This document shows, piece by piece, positions 10,175 to 18,952 of a DNA stretch of 47,156 nucleotides. The notes under the pieces were generated by a model, which saw only the letters and a list, made by a program, of their open reading frames with translations, searched no databases and was not told the DNA's origin. This DNA comes from Paenibacillus plantiphilus (GTDB lineage Bacteria > Bacillota > Bacilli > Paenibacillales > Paenibacillaceae). Each line of letters begins with the position of its first letter. Position 1 is the stretch's first letter. The stretch lies in the NCBI RefSeq assembly GCF_927798095.1, contig NZ_CAKMMF010000034.1, positions 7,365-54,520 on the forward strand. The letters are read 5' to 3'. The position numbers and the translations under genes are program-made.

Positions 10175-12304
10175 CTAATTCGTTATTAATTTCCGATCAA
10201 TCAAAGTCTTCTGTGGCGTTGCATAGTAGCTTTTTAATCCAATACCTAATTGCCCATAGGCATTGCTTCCTCCAATAACCCAGAGCTCATTATTTTGTAA
10301 GATATAGTAATTGCTATTATTATGAAAAATACCGTTAATATTTAGCTTAAACTTACTGTTGCTAAGAACGCCAAACATTCCGCCAAGTCCATAAAGAGAA
10401 CCACTCTTATCAGCTGCAATTGTTAACCTTGGACCCGATACCATATGAATGATGTATGGAGCTTTCTTTTTATTTTTCCCTTGGTTTGTAAATGACCGTA
10501 GATTCCCAGTAATATTAACAGGTTTCGTTATTACAGAAGCAGGAAGGAAATCTAACCGACGGGACGTGTTGTCACCCCACATCCATATATTTCCTTTATT
10601 GTCTCTTGCATATAAATATTCACCATTGCTATAGCCTGTCGTTATTTGCTTAATATCTTTCAAACCATCGATTTTAACCGCCTTTTTAACACCAATACCA
10701 GCCTCAGATGTGCTCCATCTCCAGACTGATCCATCACGTTTAATACCATAGCTATGAATCCAATTGGCTGCAACAGCTTCAACTTGATCAATATCAATCT
10801 GAGTGATTTCTTTCCCTTGCTCACCTCCAATTTGGTAGATGTATCCATCCATTGTAAGCGCAGTTATCTTTTTCCCGTGAACAGAAAAGTTCTTTATATT
10901 TACAGGAACCCCCTCAATCAATCTCGGCTCGCCTACATTGCCTTGCAAACCAAAATATTCTGTAAGTCCCCAAGCAAAGAGCCCTCCAGCCCTTGTAAGT
11001 GCTATAGAAAAGCCTTCGCCAGCCCCAACCTTTTTCACATTGCTGAGTGATGATATAAGCGCTGGAGTCAATATTTCTGTTTTTTCCCCAGGCAGTATTT
11101 CCTTGTTCTCATTGTTGCCCCAACCATACAATTTCCCTTCTTTCGTTGATGCCAGCACATGTCTGTCACTTTCAAAGAGTGAGACAACATTGTTGATCCC
11201 CTTTACTTGATAAGGATTGCTATAGTTAGAAACTGGCACGGGTGCACCCGTTCCTAATTGGCCATTTGAGTTATAACCAATACCATATAAGTTCCCATCC
11301 TTTTTAATCATTAATTGATGACTTTGACCCGCTGAGAAATAGGTGGCATCCGATATTTCGTTGATCCTTGCCGCTGCTTCAGTAGCTTCCCTTCCCCACG
11401 TCCAAACCGTTCCATCTGCTCTTAATGCATACTGTTCCGTTCGACCCCAACTGTTGCTGCTATATGTGCTAATCCCTATTGCCTTTTCAACTACCTTTAC
11501 GGGATCATAGACAAATTTCGTACCTTTTCTTATCTGATACGCATAGACATCATAGGAAGAGGATAACAAGACAGGATAGTTCTCCCCTACTTTTATATCG
11601 ATCATCTTTGGTATATTTTTAATAATAGTTGGAATAGGTGTATGATCTTCAACTGGAAACCAATCATAGGTAAAAATATTACTTTTATGCTGACTGCTGT
11701 TGACGATGGTCGTATCGCCCCATGCCCATACTCGACCTGAGGAATCTAAGGCGAGAGCAAGATTATCACCATTTGCAATATTTACAATATTTTTAAGCCC
11801 CTTAACTTGTTCAATCTTTTTCTCATATGTATTCCAAGAAACATAACTGTATTCCCATTTCCATACACTTCCATCCTTCTTCAAAAAGTAATTTCCAGCT
11901 ATTTTATCAATGTTTTTGCTTTTTAAAATCTGAGCAGACTTGCCATAAAACGAAATAACGAGCGAACCATCCTTATACAAAGCAGCGTTATTTGTATATT
12001 GAGCCAGATTATTCATACCTGCTAACTGTTTAGGTTTTAGCAAGGAGCACCCACAAGTATCAACTTCACCCCAGCCCCATAGATTACCCTTTGTATCTAA
12101 TAGATAGGATGCGGAATCGGTAATGGTAATTCGTTTATTTAGAGCGGTTGCCTTTTCAAACATAGCTTTCAATTGAGTCGTTGATATTTCACTCGTATTG
12201 TCTGCATGAACAATTGCTGTATTCCCCAAAGTAGAACAAGCAATCAAGAAACATACACACAGCCACCCCATCCTCATAGCCATACTAACTTTTGTAACAT
12301 ACAT
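10175..12304 (-). CDS. Secreted RCC1-repeat (beta-propeller) protein
   Basis: A 709-aa protein with a signal peptide (MAMRMGWLCVCFLIACSTLG region, probable cleavage after VHA near residue 35), so it is exported. The rest is a series of RCC1/alpha-tubulin-suppressor-type blades: LWGWGEVDT, VWAWGDT, VWTWGRE, LYGIGYNSNGQLGTG, LYGWGNNEN, LFAWGLTEY, IWMWGDN, LYGLGG, and finally LWVIGGSNAYGQLGIG. At least twelve such motifs can be counted, enough for about two propellers. Function is unknown; such repeats usually bind partners and are not enzymes. Base composition is visibly AT-rich against the GC-rich neighbours and the gene stands alone between two terminators, which suggests horizontal acquisition. 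Start ATG 12304 has AGAGGGG about 12 nt upstream. Confidence 0.85.
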   Translation of the reverse strand: MYVTKVSMAMRMGWLCVCFLIACSTLGNTAIVHADNTSEISTTQLKAMFEKATALNKRITITDSASYLLDTKGNLWGWGEVDTCGCSLLKPKQLAGMNNLAQYTNNAALYKDGSLVISFYGKSAQILKSKNIDKIAGNYFLKKDGSVWKWEYSYVSWNTYEKKIEQVKGLKNIVNIANGDNLALALDSSGRVWAWGDTTIVNSSQHKSNIFTYDWFPVEDHTPIPTIIKNIPKMIDIKVGENYPVLLSSSYDVYAYQIRKGTKFVYDPVKVVEKAIGISTYSSNSWGRTEQYALRADGTVWTWGREATEAAARINEISDATYFSAGQSHQLMIKKDGNLYGIGYNSNGQLGTGAPVPVSNYSNPYQVKGINNVVSLFESDRHVLASTKEGKLYGWGNNENKEILPGEKTEILTPALISSLSNVKKVGAGEGFSIALTRAGGLFAWGLTEYFGLQGNVGEPRLIEGVPVNIKNFSVHGKKITALTMDGYIYQIGGEQGKEITQIDIDQVEAVAANWIHSYGIKRDGSVWRWSTSEAGIGVKKAVKIDGLKDIKQITTGYSNGEYLYARDNKGNIWMWGDNTSRRLDFLPASVITKPVNITGNLRSFTNQGKNKKKAPYIIHMVSGPRLTIAADKSGSLYGLGGMFGVLSNSKFKLNINGIFHNNSNYYILQNNELWVIGGSNAYGQLGIGLKSYYATPQKTLIDRKLITN

Positions 12305-12440
12305 CTTTTGGAATCGCCCCTCTTATTTTCATAATGTTTATCTTTATATATTTAACTAATAATATATGATTTTATAAATTAATTCACTATTTTTCTATTT
12401 ATTATCATTTCATTGGTTGGTGCATATTGGGAACCCACGA

Positions 12441-12481
12441 AAAAAAGGACGCCAGCCACTTCAACAGTGAGCTTGCGTCCT
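12441..12481 (-). terminator. Intrinsic terminator after the RlmI-family gene
   Basis: On the minus strand AGGACGC pairs with GCGTCCT, with further AGC/GCT and CACT/AGTG pairing inside, followed by a run of seven U. It starts 19 bp after the methyltransferase stop. The stretch 12305-12440 upstream of the RCC1-repeat gene is AT-rich and presumably holds that gene's promoter, but I cannot pick a convincing -35/-10 pair. Confidence 0.85.
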
Positions 12482-12499
12482 CTGGTAATCGTTAAAACG

Positions 12500-13951
12500 T
12501 TAACGGCTGCGAACCTCGAAAATCCCGAACTTCAAATAATGTCCTTCATTGACCCCGAGAATTTGCGGATGATCCTTGCCTGCAGCACGCCATTCGATAA
12601 GGCGCAGCGTTTTGCCGGCGTCGACTGCAGCAGCCTGAATCGTCTCCAGAAACAAGTCGGGTCTCATATGGTAGGAGCAGCTCGCGGTCACGAGATATCC
12701 GCCTTCATTAACAAGCTTCATCCCATGAAGATTGATGTCCTTGTAGCCTCTTATAGCGCTCGGCACTGCACCCTTCGTCTTCGCGAATGCTGGCGGATCA
12801 AGAATGACCACATCCCAGGTACGGCCAGCTCCGCTGAGCGGCTTGGACGTATCGACCTTGCCGCCCTCCACCTTGCTCCGCTCCGTCCGCTCTTCCAGTC
12901 CCTTCGCTTGGGTGCGCAAATAATCGAAAGCATCCGCCACAACAAACTCTACCCGGTCATCAAAACCATTGCGGGCCACATTGCGACGAGCTGTCTCGAT
13001 GGCATGCTCCGAAACATCCAGACATGTCACCTTCTTCGCGCCATACTGGCAAGCATGAAGCGTGAAGCTGCCCGTATGCGCAAAGCATTCCAGCACATTC
13101 GCGCCATCCCAGTACGGGAACGTGACGACTTTGCCATTTGCATTGACTGGCACCTGCACGATGCTTTTCGAAGCCACATATACCCCAGCAGCATCAACTA
13201 AAGAATCTGAGTCCTTGCTTCCAGGAGCAGAACTCCCGTCTAACACCGCTTCATCCGCTGGCCTCTCTTCAAGCCGGATACCGCTTCGGGCTCCCCAGCC
13301 CTTCATGAGCGGCGCAATAGAAGCGCGATTCTCGCGCTGATCGAAGAAATATCCCGTCTTCTGGCCCTCTGCAATATCGACCTCCAGCAGCAGTCCGTTC
13401 TCACGGATATCCACGATCGGCGGACATTCGCCATAAAGCGCACCTGTCCGCTCCTCCAGCCCTTCCAATAGACGCACAGAGACATCGCTTCGCTCATAAA
13501 TACCGGTCGGATTAAAAGTATGCAGCAATGCGCTCACAATTTCTTGACGACGAACATCCATCCCAAGCGTCAGCAGCTGTACAACGAGCACATCGTTGAA
13601 GCGGTCAACGGTCAGTCCGGGAAGAAAATCAGCCTCTCCATAAACAAGCCGGCAATCATTGCCATCCACGAAACGTTCCCGATGCTGCTTGCATTGCAGG
13701 AACCGCTCACGAAAGAACGCCTCATCCATCGCTTCAATAGCCTTATATGAAACGATCCGCACTGTAATTTGCGATTTCGGGTTCCAATATCCGGTTGCCA
13801 AATATCTTCCTTGATGGTTCACTACATCAACCAGCTCTCCTGGCGATGCATCCCCATCTATCCTCGCTATCTCACTGGCATACACCCACGGATGCCCCAG
13901 CTCCAGCCTTTTTTTGCGTTCCTTCAGCAAAACTGCTTTAGCCCGTTCCAT
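12500..13951 (-). CDS. Class I SAM-dependent rRNA methyltransferase, RlmI family
   Basis: Predicted 23S rRNA cytosine-5 methyltransferase of the RlmI/YwbD type (E. coli RlmI modifies C1962). 483 aa. N-terminal PUA-like domain (residues 1-80, HPWVYASEI), then a Rossmann methyltransferase: YFFDQREN, the SAM-binding motif VLECFAHTGSFTLHA, VTCLDVSEHA, motif IV VILDPPAFAKTKG and TASCSYHM. It is longer than the roughly 400 aa usual for the family because of two low-complexity, charged insertions, one around residues 220-270 between the substrate-binding part and the SAM motif, the other near 355-375. ATG 13951 is the only sensible start. RlmI assignment is by motif recognition; the exact base target is inferred. 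Confidence 0.9.
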   Translation of the reverse strand: MERAKAVLLKERKKRLELGHPWVYASEIARIDGDASPGELVDVVNHQGRYLATGYWNPKSQITVRIVSYKAIEAMDEAFFRERFLQCKQHRERFVDGNDCRLVYGEADFLPGLTVDRFNDVLVVQLLTLGMDVRRQEIVSALLHTFNPTGIYERSDVSVRLLEGLEERTGALYGECPPIVDIRENGLLLEVDIAEGQKTGYFFDQRENRASIAPLMKGWGARSGIRLEERPADEAVLDGSSAPGSKDSDSLVDAAGVYVASKSIVQVPVNANGKVVTFPYWDGANVLECFAHTGSFTLHACQYGAKKVTCLDVSEHAIETARRNVARNGFDDRVEFVVADAFDYLRTQAKGLEERTERSKVEGGKVDTSKPLSGAGRTWDVVILDPPAFAKTKGAVPSAIRGYKDINLHGMKLVNEGGYLVTASCSYHMRPDLFLETIQAAAVDAGKTLRLIEWRAAGKDHPQILGVNEGHYLKFGIFEVRSR

Positions 13952-13980
13952 TCTAACGTTCCATCCCTTCGATTTCTAAC

Positions 13981-14015
13981 ATGCAGCAGGCGTAATCATA
14001 TTACGCCCCCTGCAT
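13981..14015 (-). other. Leader hairpin upstream of the RlmI-family gene
   Basis: An 8-bp stem GGCGTAAT/ATTACGCC with a 3-nt loop, continued after a 2x2 internal loop by ATGCAG/CTGCAT. It lies about 30 nt before the methyltransferase start on the minus strand and lacks a U run. It could be a leader structure or a weak terminator for asnA. Confidence 0.45.
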
Positions 14016-14158
14016 CTCTGAGAAGCCGGCTTTTTCTGCTCAACGCATGCACCAGAGCCCCATTACAACCTCTACTATAACACGGTTTCCCCGCATATCC
14101 GACTGAATATTCGGTTCTCATGCACGGCTGATCATGCGCCGCCCGCTTCCCCAATCGA

Positions 14159-15160
14159 TCAGATCAACGCGCTCAGCAGATTTATCCCATTCTTCCGGCA
14201 GCTCTCAATCATTTCGGTTGGCCATACCGACATCTGAACTTCCCCAATATGGGATTTGCGCAGCAGAAACATCACCGCACGCGACTGCCCGATTCCCCCG
14301 CCTATCGTATAAGGAAGCTCCTTATTCATCAGCATCGTATGGAACGGAAGTGAAAACCTGTCCTCACAGCCGCTCTCACGCAGCTGGTAGTCCAAAGCCG
14401 CTTCATCAACGCGGATGCCCATCGAGGAAATTTCGTAAGCCATTTCCAGCACCGAATTCCATACGATAATATCACCGTTGAGCTGCCAATCGTCGTAATC
14501 GGGAGCACGCCCATCATGCACTTCGCCAGAAGCCAGCTTGCCGCCGATCCCCATCAGGAATACTGCGCCCTTTTCCTTGGCTATCCGGTTTTCCCGCTCT
14601 TTTGGCGACAGGTCCCCATAAGCATCCTCAAGCTCTTGCGTTGTCACAAAGCTGATTTCATCCGGAAGCAAGGGTCCATTATGAGGGTAAATAGCGGCAA
14701 GCTCCGCTTCAGTCTCCTTCAATGCTCCATAAATAAGCTGCACAGTAGCTTTCAACGTGTCGATGCCCCGCGCTTCCTTCGAGATGGCCTTCTCCCAATC
14801 CCACTGATCCACAAGGATCGAATGAAGCGGACCGACCGTTTCATCACGGCGAATCGCCTTCATGTCCGTATACAGCCCTTCACCAGGCTGCATGTCATAA
14901 TAGCGGACAGCCAGCCGTTTCCATTTCGCCAGCGATTGCACCACTTCAAGACGGGTGTTCTCAAGTGCGATAGCATCAAAGGATACACATCGTTCCCAGC
15001 CATTTAAGTTATCGTTCAATCCTTCATGCGCAGTAACGAATAAGGGGGCTGACACTTTAATCAGGTTCAACTTGCTGCTCAGCTTTTGCTCGAACATTTG
15101 CTTCACATAGCTAATTGCCTTTTCGTTCTCTTTCAGAGACATTACACTAACAGTTGTCAT
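14159..15160 (-). CDS. asnA: Aspartate--ammonia ligase (asparagine synthetase A)
   Basis: Makes asparagine from aspartate, ammonia and ATP in the cytoplasm. 333 aa, the usual AsnA length, with a fold related to class II aminoacyl-tRNA synthetases. Recognisable stretches: VSAPLFVTAHEGLNDNLNG near the N-terminus, RYYDMQPGEGLYTDMKAIRR, HSILVDQWDWE, LNGDIIVWN and the C-terminal ATP-binding GGGIGQSR. The open frame extends 15 codons further, but ATG 15160 (MTTVSVMSLKEN) has AGAGGTG 8 nt upstream. Transcribed divergently from the Na/Pi cotransporter; no clear terminator follows it. I looked for a T-box leader and found no room for one. Confidence 0.95.
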   Translation of the reverse strand: MTTVSVMSLKENEKAISYVKQMFEQKLSSKLNLIKVSAPLFVTAHEGLNDNLNGWERCVSFDAIALENTRLEVVQSLAKWKRLAVRYYDMQPGEGLYTDMKAIRRDETVGPLHSILVDQWDWEKAISKEARGIDTLKATVQLIYGALKETEAELAAIYPHNGPLLPDEISFVTTQELEDAYGDLSPKERENRIAKEKGAVFLMGIGGKLASGEVHDGRAPDYDDWQLNGDIIVWNSVLEMAYEISSMGIRVDEAALDYQLRESGCEDRFSLPFHTMLMNKELPYTIGGGIGQSRAVMFLLRKSHIGEVQMSVWPTEMIESCRKNGINLLSALI

Positions 15161-15381
15161 ATAAATAACACCTCTTCTTTTTTGTAATTTTCTGAATTCC
15201 GCCATTAAGTTTGAACATTCCCCCCTTCACTTTTGTGCTGTCGCTGCCGAAAATCAAACATGTTATGTAAAGTCAAACACAGGACTGCTTGTCATGCATG
15301 TCTATCCGCGCTCATATAGATTGATGTAGGGATTTATTGCGAACCGCGCACATTAAAGACCCCGCAAAGGAGCGAAGCAGG

Positions 15382-16380
15382 ATGCATGCGATCGTACTTC
15401 CCATTCTGGCAGGATTCGCCGTCTTTCTAGTCGGTATGAAAATAATGGAGCTGGCGCTGCATCGTTCTGTCGGCCAACATCTGCAGGGCATCCTGCACAA
15501 GACGACTGCAACGCCAATTCACGGACTCGTCGTTGGAACAGCAGCAACAGCCGTTTTGCAGAGTAGTACGGCCATAACGGTAATGACAATCGGGCTCGTC
15601 AATGCCGGCTTGCTGACCTTCCCGCGTACGCTCGGCATCATTCTCGGCACCAATATCGGCACTTGCTTGACGACTGAGCTGATTGGCCTCAACCTCAGCG
15701 GGCTGGCATGGCCGCTGCTTCAAATCTCGCTGGCGCTCTGGCTCATAACCGTACTGTTCGATGAGATCGGCATACTGCAAGGGGTCTTCAGCAAATCGCA
15801 GCCGAAAGGTGTAGCCAGCAGCAAAGGCTGGCTTCAGCCTCTCCGCAACAGCTCCGTTATTGCCGGAGGTTTCGCCCTGCTGCTAATCGGCATCGGGCTC
15901 ATGCAATCGGTAGCCTCAGACGTGCAAGCGAGCAGCTTCTTCAACGCTTTTCTGCAGCGCGCGGAGGACAGTGTCTGGTGGGGGCTCACTGCTGGAATCG
16001 TATTGACTGCTGCAGTACACAGCAGCGCTGCTGTCATCGGCATCATCATGGGACTCGCCTCTGTCGGTGCAATGCCGATCGAGGTCGGCATCGCTGTCGT
16101 CCTCGGCTCGAACATCGGAACATGCGTCACAGCAATACTCGCTTCAATTGGCGGCTCCAAGTCCGGCCGGTTCGTCGCATGGTCGCATATCCTGCTCAAC
16201 GTAGGCGGCGCGGCGCTATTCGCGCCCTTTGTCTCTGAGCTGCACACTATCGCTGGCTGGATATCTTCATCTCCGGCCGCTCAAATCGCGCATGCGCAAA
16301 CCATTTTTAATATGATGAGCTCTCTGCTGGCCCTGCCCCTTTGTTACCTTCCACGGATTCAGCGTTTGTCGCCGAACTGA
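15382..16380 (+). CDS. Na/Pi cotransporter family protein
   Basis: Predicted sodium-dependent phosphate (or related anion) transporter in the cytoplasmic membrane. 332 aa with about eight hydrophobic segments. The two inverted repeats typical of PNaS/NptA proteins are visible: VLQSSTAITVMTIG followed by GTNIGTCLTTELIG in the first half, and VHSSAAVIGIIMG followed by GSNIGTCVTAILAS in the second. There is no C-terminal PhoU domain. The frame is open from a TTG at 15337, but ATG 15382 has AAAGGAG 9 nt upstream. One of only four plus-strand genes; its last 74 bp overlap the 3' end of convergent deoC. Confidence 0.9.
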   Translation: MHAIVLPILAGFAVFLVGMKIMELALHRSVGQHLQGILHKTTATPIHGLVVGTAATAVLQSSTAITVMTIGLVNAGLLTFPRTLGIILGTNIGTCLTTELIGLNLSGLAWPLLQISLALWLITVLFDEIGILQGVFSKSQPKGVASSKGWLQPLRNSSVIAGGFALLLIGIGLMQSVASDVQASSFFNAFLQRAEDSVWWGLTAGIVLTAAVHSSAAVIGIIMGLASVGAMPIEVGIAVVLGSNIGTCVTAILASIGGSKSGRFVAWSHILLNVGGAALFAPFVSELHTIAGWISSSPAAQIAHAQTIFNMMSSLLALPLCYLPRIQRLSPN

Positions 16381-17038
16381 CAATAAGGACGCCAGAGCTC
16401 GTTCCGAGCCGGTTCGCTCCCGCCTTCAGCATTTGCAGGGCTGTAGCCGCATCGCGAATACCGCCAGATGCTTTGACTCCAATGCCTGGCGATACGGAGG
16501 CGCGCATCAATCTAATATCTGCCTCGCTCGCGCCTCCTGGGCCGAATCCGGTAGACGTCTTCACATAATGGGCACCGGCAGCTTCTGCTACGCGGCAAGC
16601 CTCGGCTTTGTGTCCATCGTCCAGCAGACCTGTTTCGAGAATGACCTTGACGATAGCCTGGCCTTCAACCGCGCGAACAATCGCCGATATATCATGGGAT
16701 ACCGTCCCGAAACGATCCTCCATAACTGCGCCAACCGGAAGCACCATATCGATTTCCCTTGCCCCGTCCTCCACCGCATTCACAGCCTCGAACACCTTCG
16801 CTTTCGTTGTCATGGCTCCTAGCGGAAATCCGCAAACGACACTGATATGGACGCCAGAGCCAGCCAGCTGCTCCCGACAAAGTGGAACCCATGAGCCGTT
16901 AACGCACACACTGTAGAAGCCATGCTCCATCGCTTCCTCGCAAAGCTTAATAATATCCCGCTCCGCAGCGGCAGGCTTCAACAGCGTATGATCGATGAAA
17001 CGGGCAATCGGCTTGCCAGGCTCCCAAATTTCAACCAT
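16307..17038 (-). CDS. deoC: Deoxyribose-phosphate aldolase
   Basis: Cleaves 2-deoxyribose-5-phosphate to glyceraldehyde-3-phosphate and acetaldehyde in deoxynucleoside catabolism. 243 aa versus about 220 usual; the excess is a polar C-terminal tail (from about residue 221) encoded in the region overlapping the convergent transporter gene. Catalytic residues are in place: Asp97 in EIDMVLPVGA, Schiff-base Lys160 in YVKTSTGFGPGG and Lys189 in VKASGGIR; the substrate loop FIDHTLLKP is at the N-terminus. The start overlaps the stop of the upstream Nudix gene by 8 bp, with GGAGGTG inside that gene's end as ribosome binding site, so they are co-translated. Confidence 0.95.
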   Translation of the reverse strand: MVEIWEPGKPIARFIDHTLLKPAAAERDIIKLCEEAMEHGFYSVCVNGSWVPLCREQLAGSGVHISVVCGFPLGAMTTKAKVFEAVNAVEDGAREIDMVLPVGAVMEDRFGTVSHDISAIVRAVEGQAIVKVILETGLLDDGHKAEACRVAEAAGAHYVKTSTGFGPGGASEADIRLMRASVSPGIGVKASGGIRDAATALQMLKAGANRLGTSSGVLIVSSATNAESVEGNKGAGPAESSSY

Positions 17039-17474
17039 TCCCCTGCACCTCCAGACCTAACAGCTTTAGCGCTCCCGCCAAAATTCTATCGTTGTTATTG
17101 TAGCCGGACTGGCGCTGACGGCGCCATGCCTCCGAAGGCTCGAACCATTCAACGCCGCGAATCTCCTCAACCTGGGCCTGCAGCTTGCCGCCGACAGCTT
17201 CTACCAGATAATAATGGACCTCTTTATCTACACTGCCCTTGGATTCGTGGTTATACTTGTATTTAATCTGATCAATCGGCGCAATAATAACGCCTTCCAT
17301 ACCCGTTTCCTCGACTATCTCCCGAAGCGCAGTCTGCTCTATCGTTTCTCCTGGCTCCATCTTGCCTTTAGGCAATGAAATTTTGCCGTAACGGTCTTGA
17401 ATCAGTTGAATTTGCATCTGTCCGTCAATCCGACGGAATACAACGCCGCCTGCCGATATTTCCTTCATCGCCAT
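17031..17474 (-). CDS. Nudix hydrolase
   Basis: 147-aa Nudix pyrophosphohydrolase. The box is complete: G37-x5-E43-x7-R51-E52-x2-E55-E56-x-G58, preceded by KISLPKGKM. Substrate cannot be told from sequence; coupling to deoC suggests a nucleotide or sugar-phosphate substrate, but that is inference. The frame runs upstream to 17531, but ATG 17474 (MAMKEISAGG) sits directly after AGAGGGGG; a second ATG at 17468 is possible. Confidence 0.9.
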   Translation of the reverse strand: MAMKEISAGGVVFRRIDGQMQIQLIQDRYGKISLPKGKMEPGETIEQTALREIVEETGMEGVIIAPIDQIKYKYNHESKGSVDKEVHYYLVEAVGGKLQAQVEEIRGVEWFEPSEAWRRQRQSGYNNNDRILAGALKLLGLEVQGNG

Positions 17475-17510
17475 AGTTCCCCCTCTAACCTTGCATATGT
17501 GCCTATGTAG

Positions 17511-17560
17511 AGCAAGGATTCTTAGACTCAACCCGATGGGGGCAGATAAGAATCCTCGCT
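17511..17560. repeat. Inverted repeat between mtaB and the Nudix gene
   Basis: 14-nt arms (17511-17524 and 17547-17560) differ at one position and enclose a 22-nt loop. Neither strand has a U run after the second arm, so it is not a standard intrinsic terminator. It sits between the promoter-proximal Nudix-deoC pair and mtaB. Confidence 0.6.
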
Positions 17561-17576
17561 TATGAACCTATTGAGA

Positions 17577-18947
17577 TTAAGCCTGCATCGCTTGCTGAAC
17601 AGCAGCTTCCGATGCTGATGAACCTGCTTCCAGAACACGAACCAGTTGACCCTTGCATTCATTGACGCCCGCCTCAGTAATCTTGACACGGCACAGCTCT
17701 CCGATCAGAGACTCGGACCCCTCGAATACGACCTGCAAATAATTGCCGGAGTAGCCCATGATGAGACCGGTTCCTGGCGCTCCCTTATATTCGCGTTCAG
17801 GGATAACGTCCACGACCTCGCCCACAAATTTCTTGGCGTATTCCAACTGCATCCGCTCCGACAAATCGATAAGCTTATGAACGCGCTCGTTCTTCACTTC
17901 ATCATCAACCTGATCTTCCATTCGCGCTGCAGGCGTTCCTGTCCGCTTGGAGTAAGGAAACACATGCATTTCAGCGAATTGCAGCTCCTCCATATAACGA
18001 TAGCCGGTCTCGAACATTTCCTCTGTCTCGCCCGGAAATCCGACAATGACATCGGTCGTGATCGCGACACCCGGCATTGCAAGATGAAGCAGCCGAATCT
18101 TCTCTGCGAATTGCTCAATCGTATATTTGCGGCGCATCCTCGACAATACGGTATTGTCTCCGGCTTGCAGCGGGATATGCAGATGACGGCACATTTTGGA
18201 GGATCGGTTCAACACATCAATCATCGCATCGTCAATCTGGCTCGCTTCAATTGAGCTGATTCGAATACGCTCCAGCCCGTCCACGCCGTCCAGATCCCAC
18301 AGCAGATCGGTAAGACGGTAATTATCCAGATCATCGCCGTAACCGCCTGTATGAATGCCAGTAAGAACGATCTCCTTGTAGCCGGAAGCGACAAGCTGAC
18401 GCGCCTGATTCAGGATGCTCTCCCGATCACGGCTGCGGGAAAGACCGCGCGACCAAGGGATAATGCAGAAGGTGCAGAAATTGTTGCAGCCCTCTTGAAT
18501 TTTAAGGAAGGCCCTTGTCCGATCAGCGAAGTCCGGCACATCCAGCTCCTCGAATTCACGCGTCTTCATAATATTGCGAACAGCGTTAACCGGCTTGCGA
18601 TCCTGCTGAATTTGCCCGATATAATCCATCAGCTTGTCCCGATCCTGTGTTCCGATAACCAGATCAACGCCTTCAATAGCGAGAATTTCCGCAGGCGAGG
18701 TCTGGGCATAGCAGCCTGTCACGGCAATAACCGCATCAGGATTGCGGCGAATAGCCCGACGTATAATTTGACGGCTCTTCTTGTCGCCAGTATTTGTAAC
18801 CGTACATGTATTGATGAGGTACACATCAGCGGTGGTCGTCTCAAAATCAACCTGCTCATAGCCATCCTTCTTGAACAGCTGCCAAACCGCTTCCGTATCG
18901 TAGAAGTTAACCTTGCAACCTAAAGTGTAAAATGCAACCGACGGCAT
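17577..18947 (-). CDS. mtaB: tRNA t6A37 methylthiotransferase MtaB
   Basis: Radical-SAM enzyme that converts t6A to ms2t6A at position 37 of ANN-decoding tRNAs. 456 aa. The N-terminal UPF0004 domain has the three cluster cysteines Cys11 (LGCKVN), Cys48 (NTCTVTN) and Cys79 (VTGCYAQ). The radical-SAM CxxxCxxC is Cys154/158/161 in EGCNNFCTFCIIPWSRG; a TRAM-like RNA-binding domain follows near 370-430. B. subtilis YqeV is the counterpart and the yqeT-yqeU-yqeV order is kept here. The ribosome site GGGAGG lies inside the end of rsmE, 5 bp upstream, so the pair is an operon. Confidence 0.95.
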   Translation of the reverse strand: MPSVAFYTLGCKVNFYDTEAVWQLFKKDGYEQVDFETTTADVYLINTCTVTNTGDKKSRQIIRRAIRRNPDAVIAVTGCYAQTSPAEILAIEGVDLVIGTQDRDKLMDYIGQIQQDRKPVNAVRNIMKTREFEELDVPDFADRTRAFLKIQEGCNNFCTFCIIPWSRGLSRSRDRESILNQARQLVASGYKEIVLTGIHTGGYGDDLDNYRLTDLLWDLDGVDGLERIRISSIEASQIDDAMIDVLNRSSKMCRHLHIPLQAGDNTVLSRMRRKYTIEQFAEKIRLLHLAMPGVAITTDVIVGFPGETEEMFETGYRYMEELQFAEMHVFPYSKRTGTPAARMEDQVDDEVKNERVHKLIDLSERMQLEYAKKFVGEVVDVIPEREYKGAPGTGLIMGYSGNYLQVVFEGSESLIGELCRVKITEAGVNECKGQLVRVLEAGSSASEAAVQQAMQA

Positions 18948-18952
18948 AGTCG

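Noticed and set aside
15251..15280. TnrA/GlnR-like site (TGTTA...AAACA) upstream of asnA
   Set aside because: Half-sites are two bases too far apart and the right half does not match TnACA.
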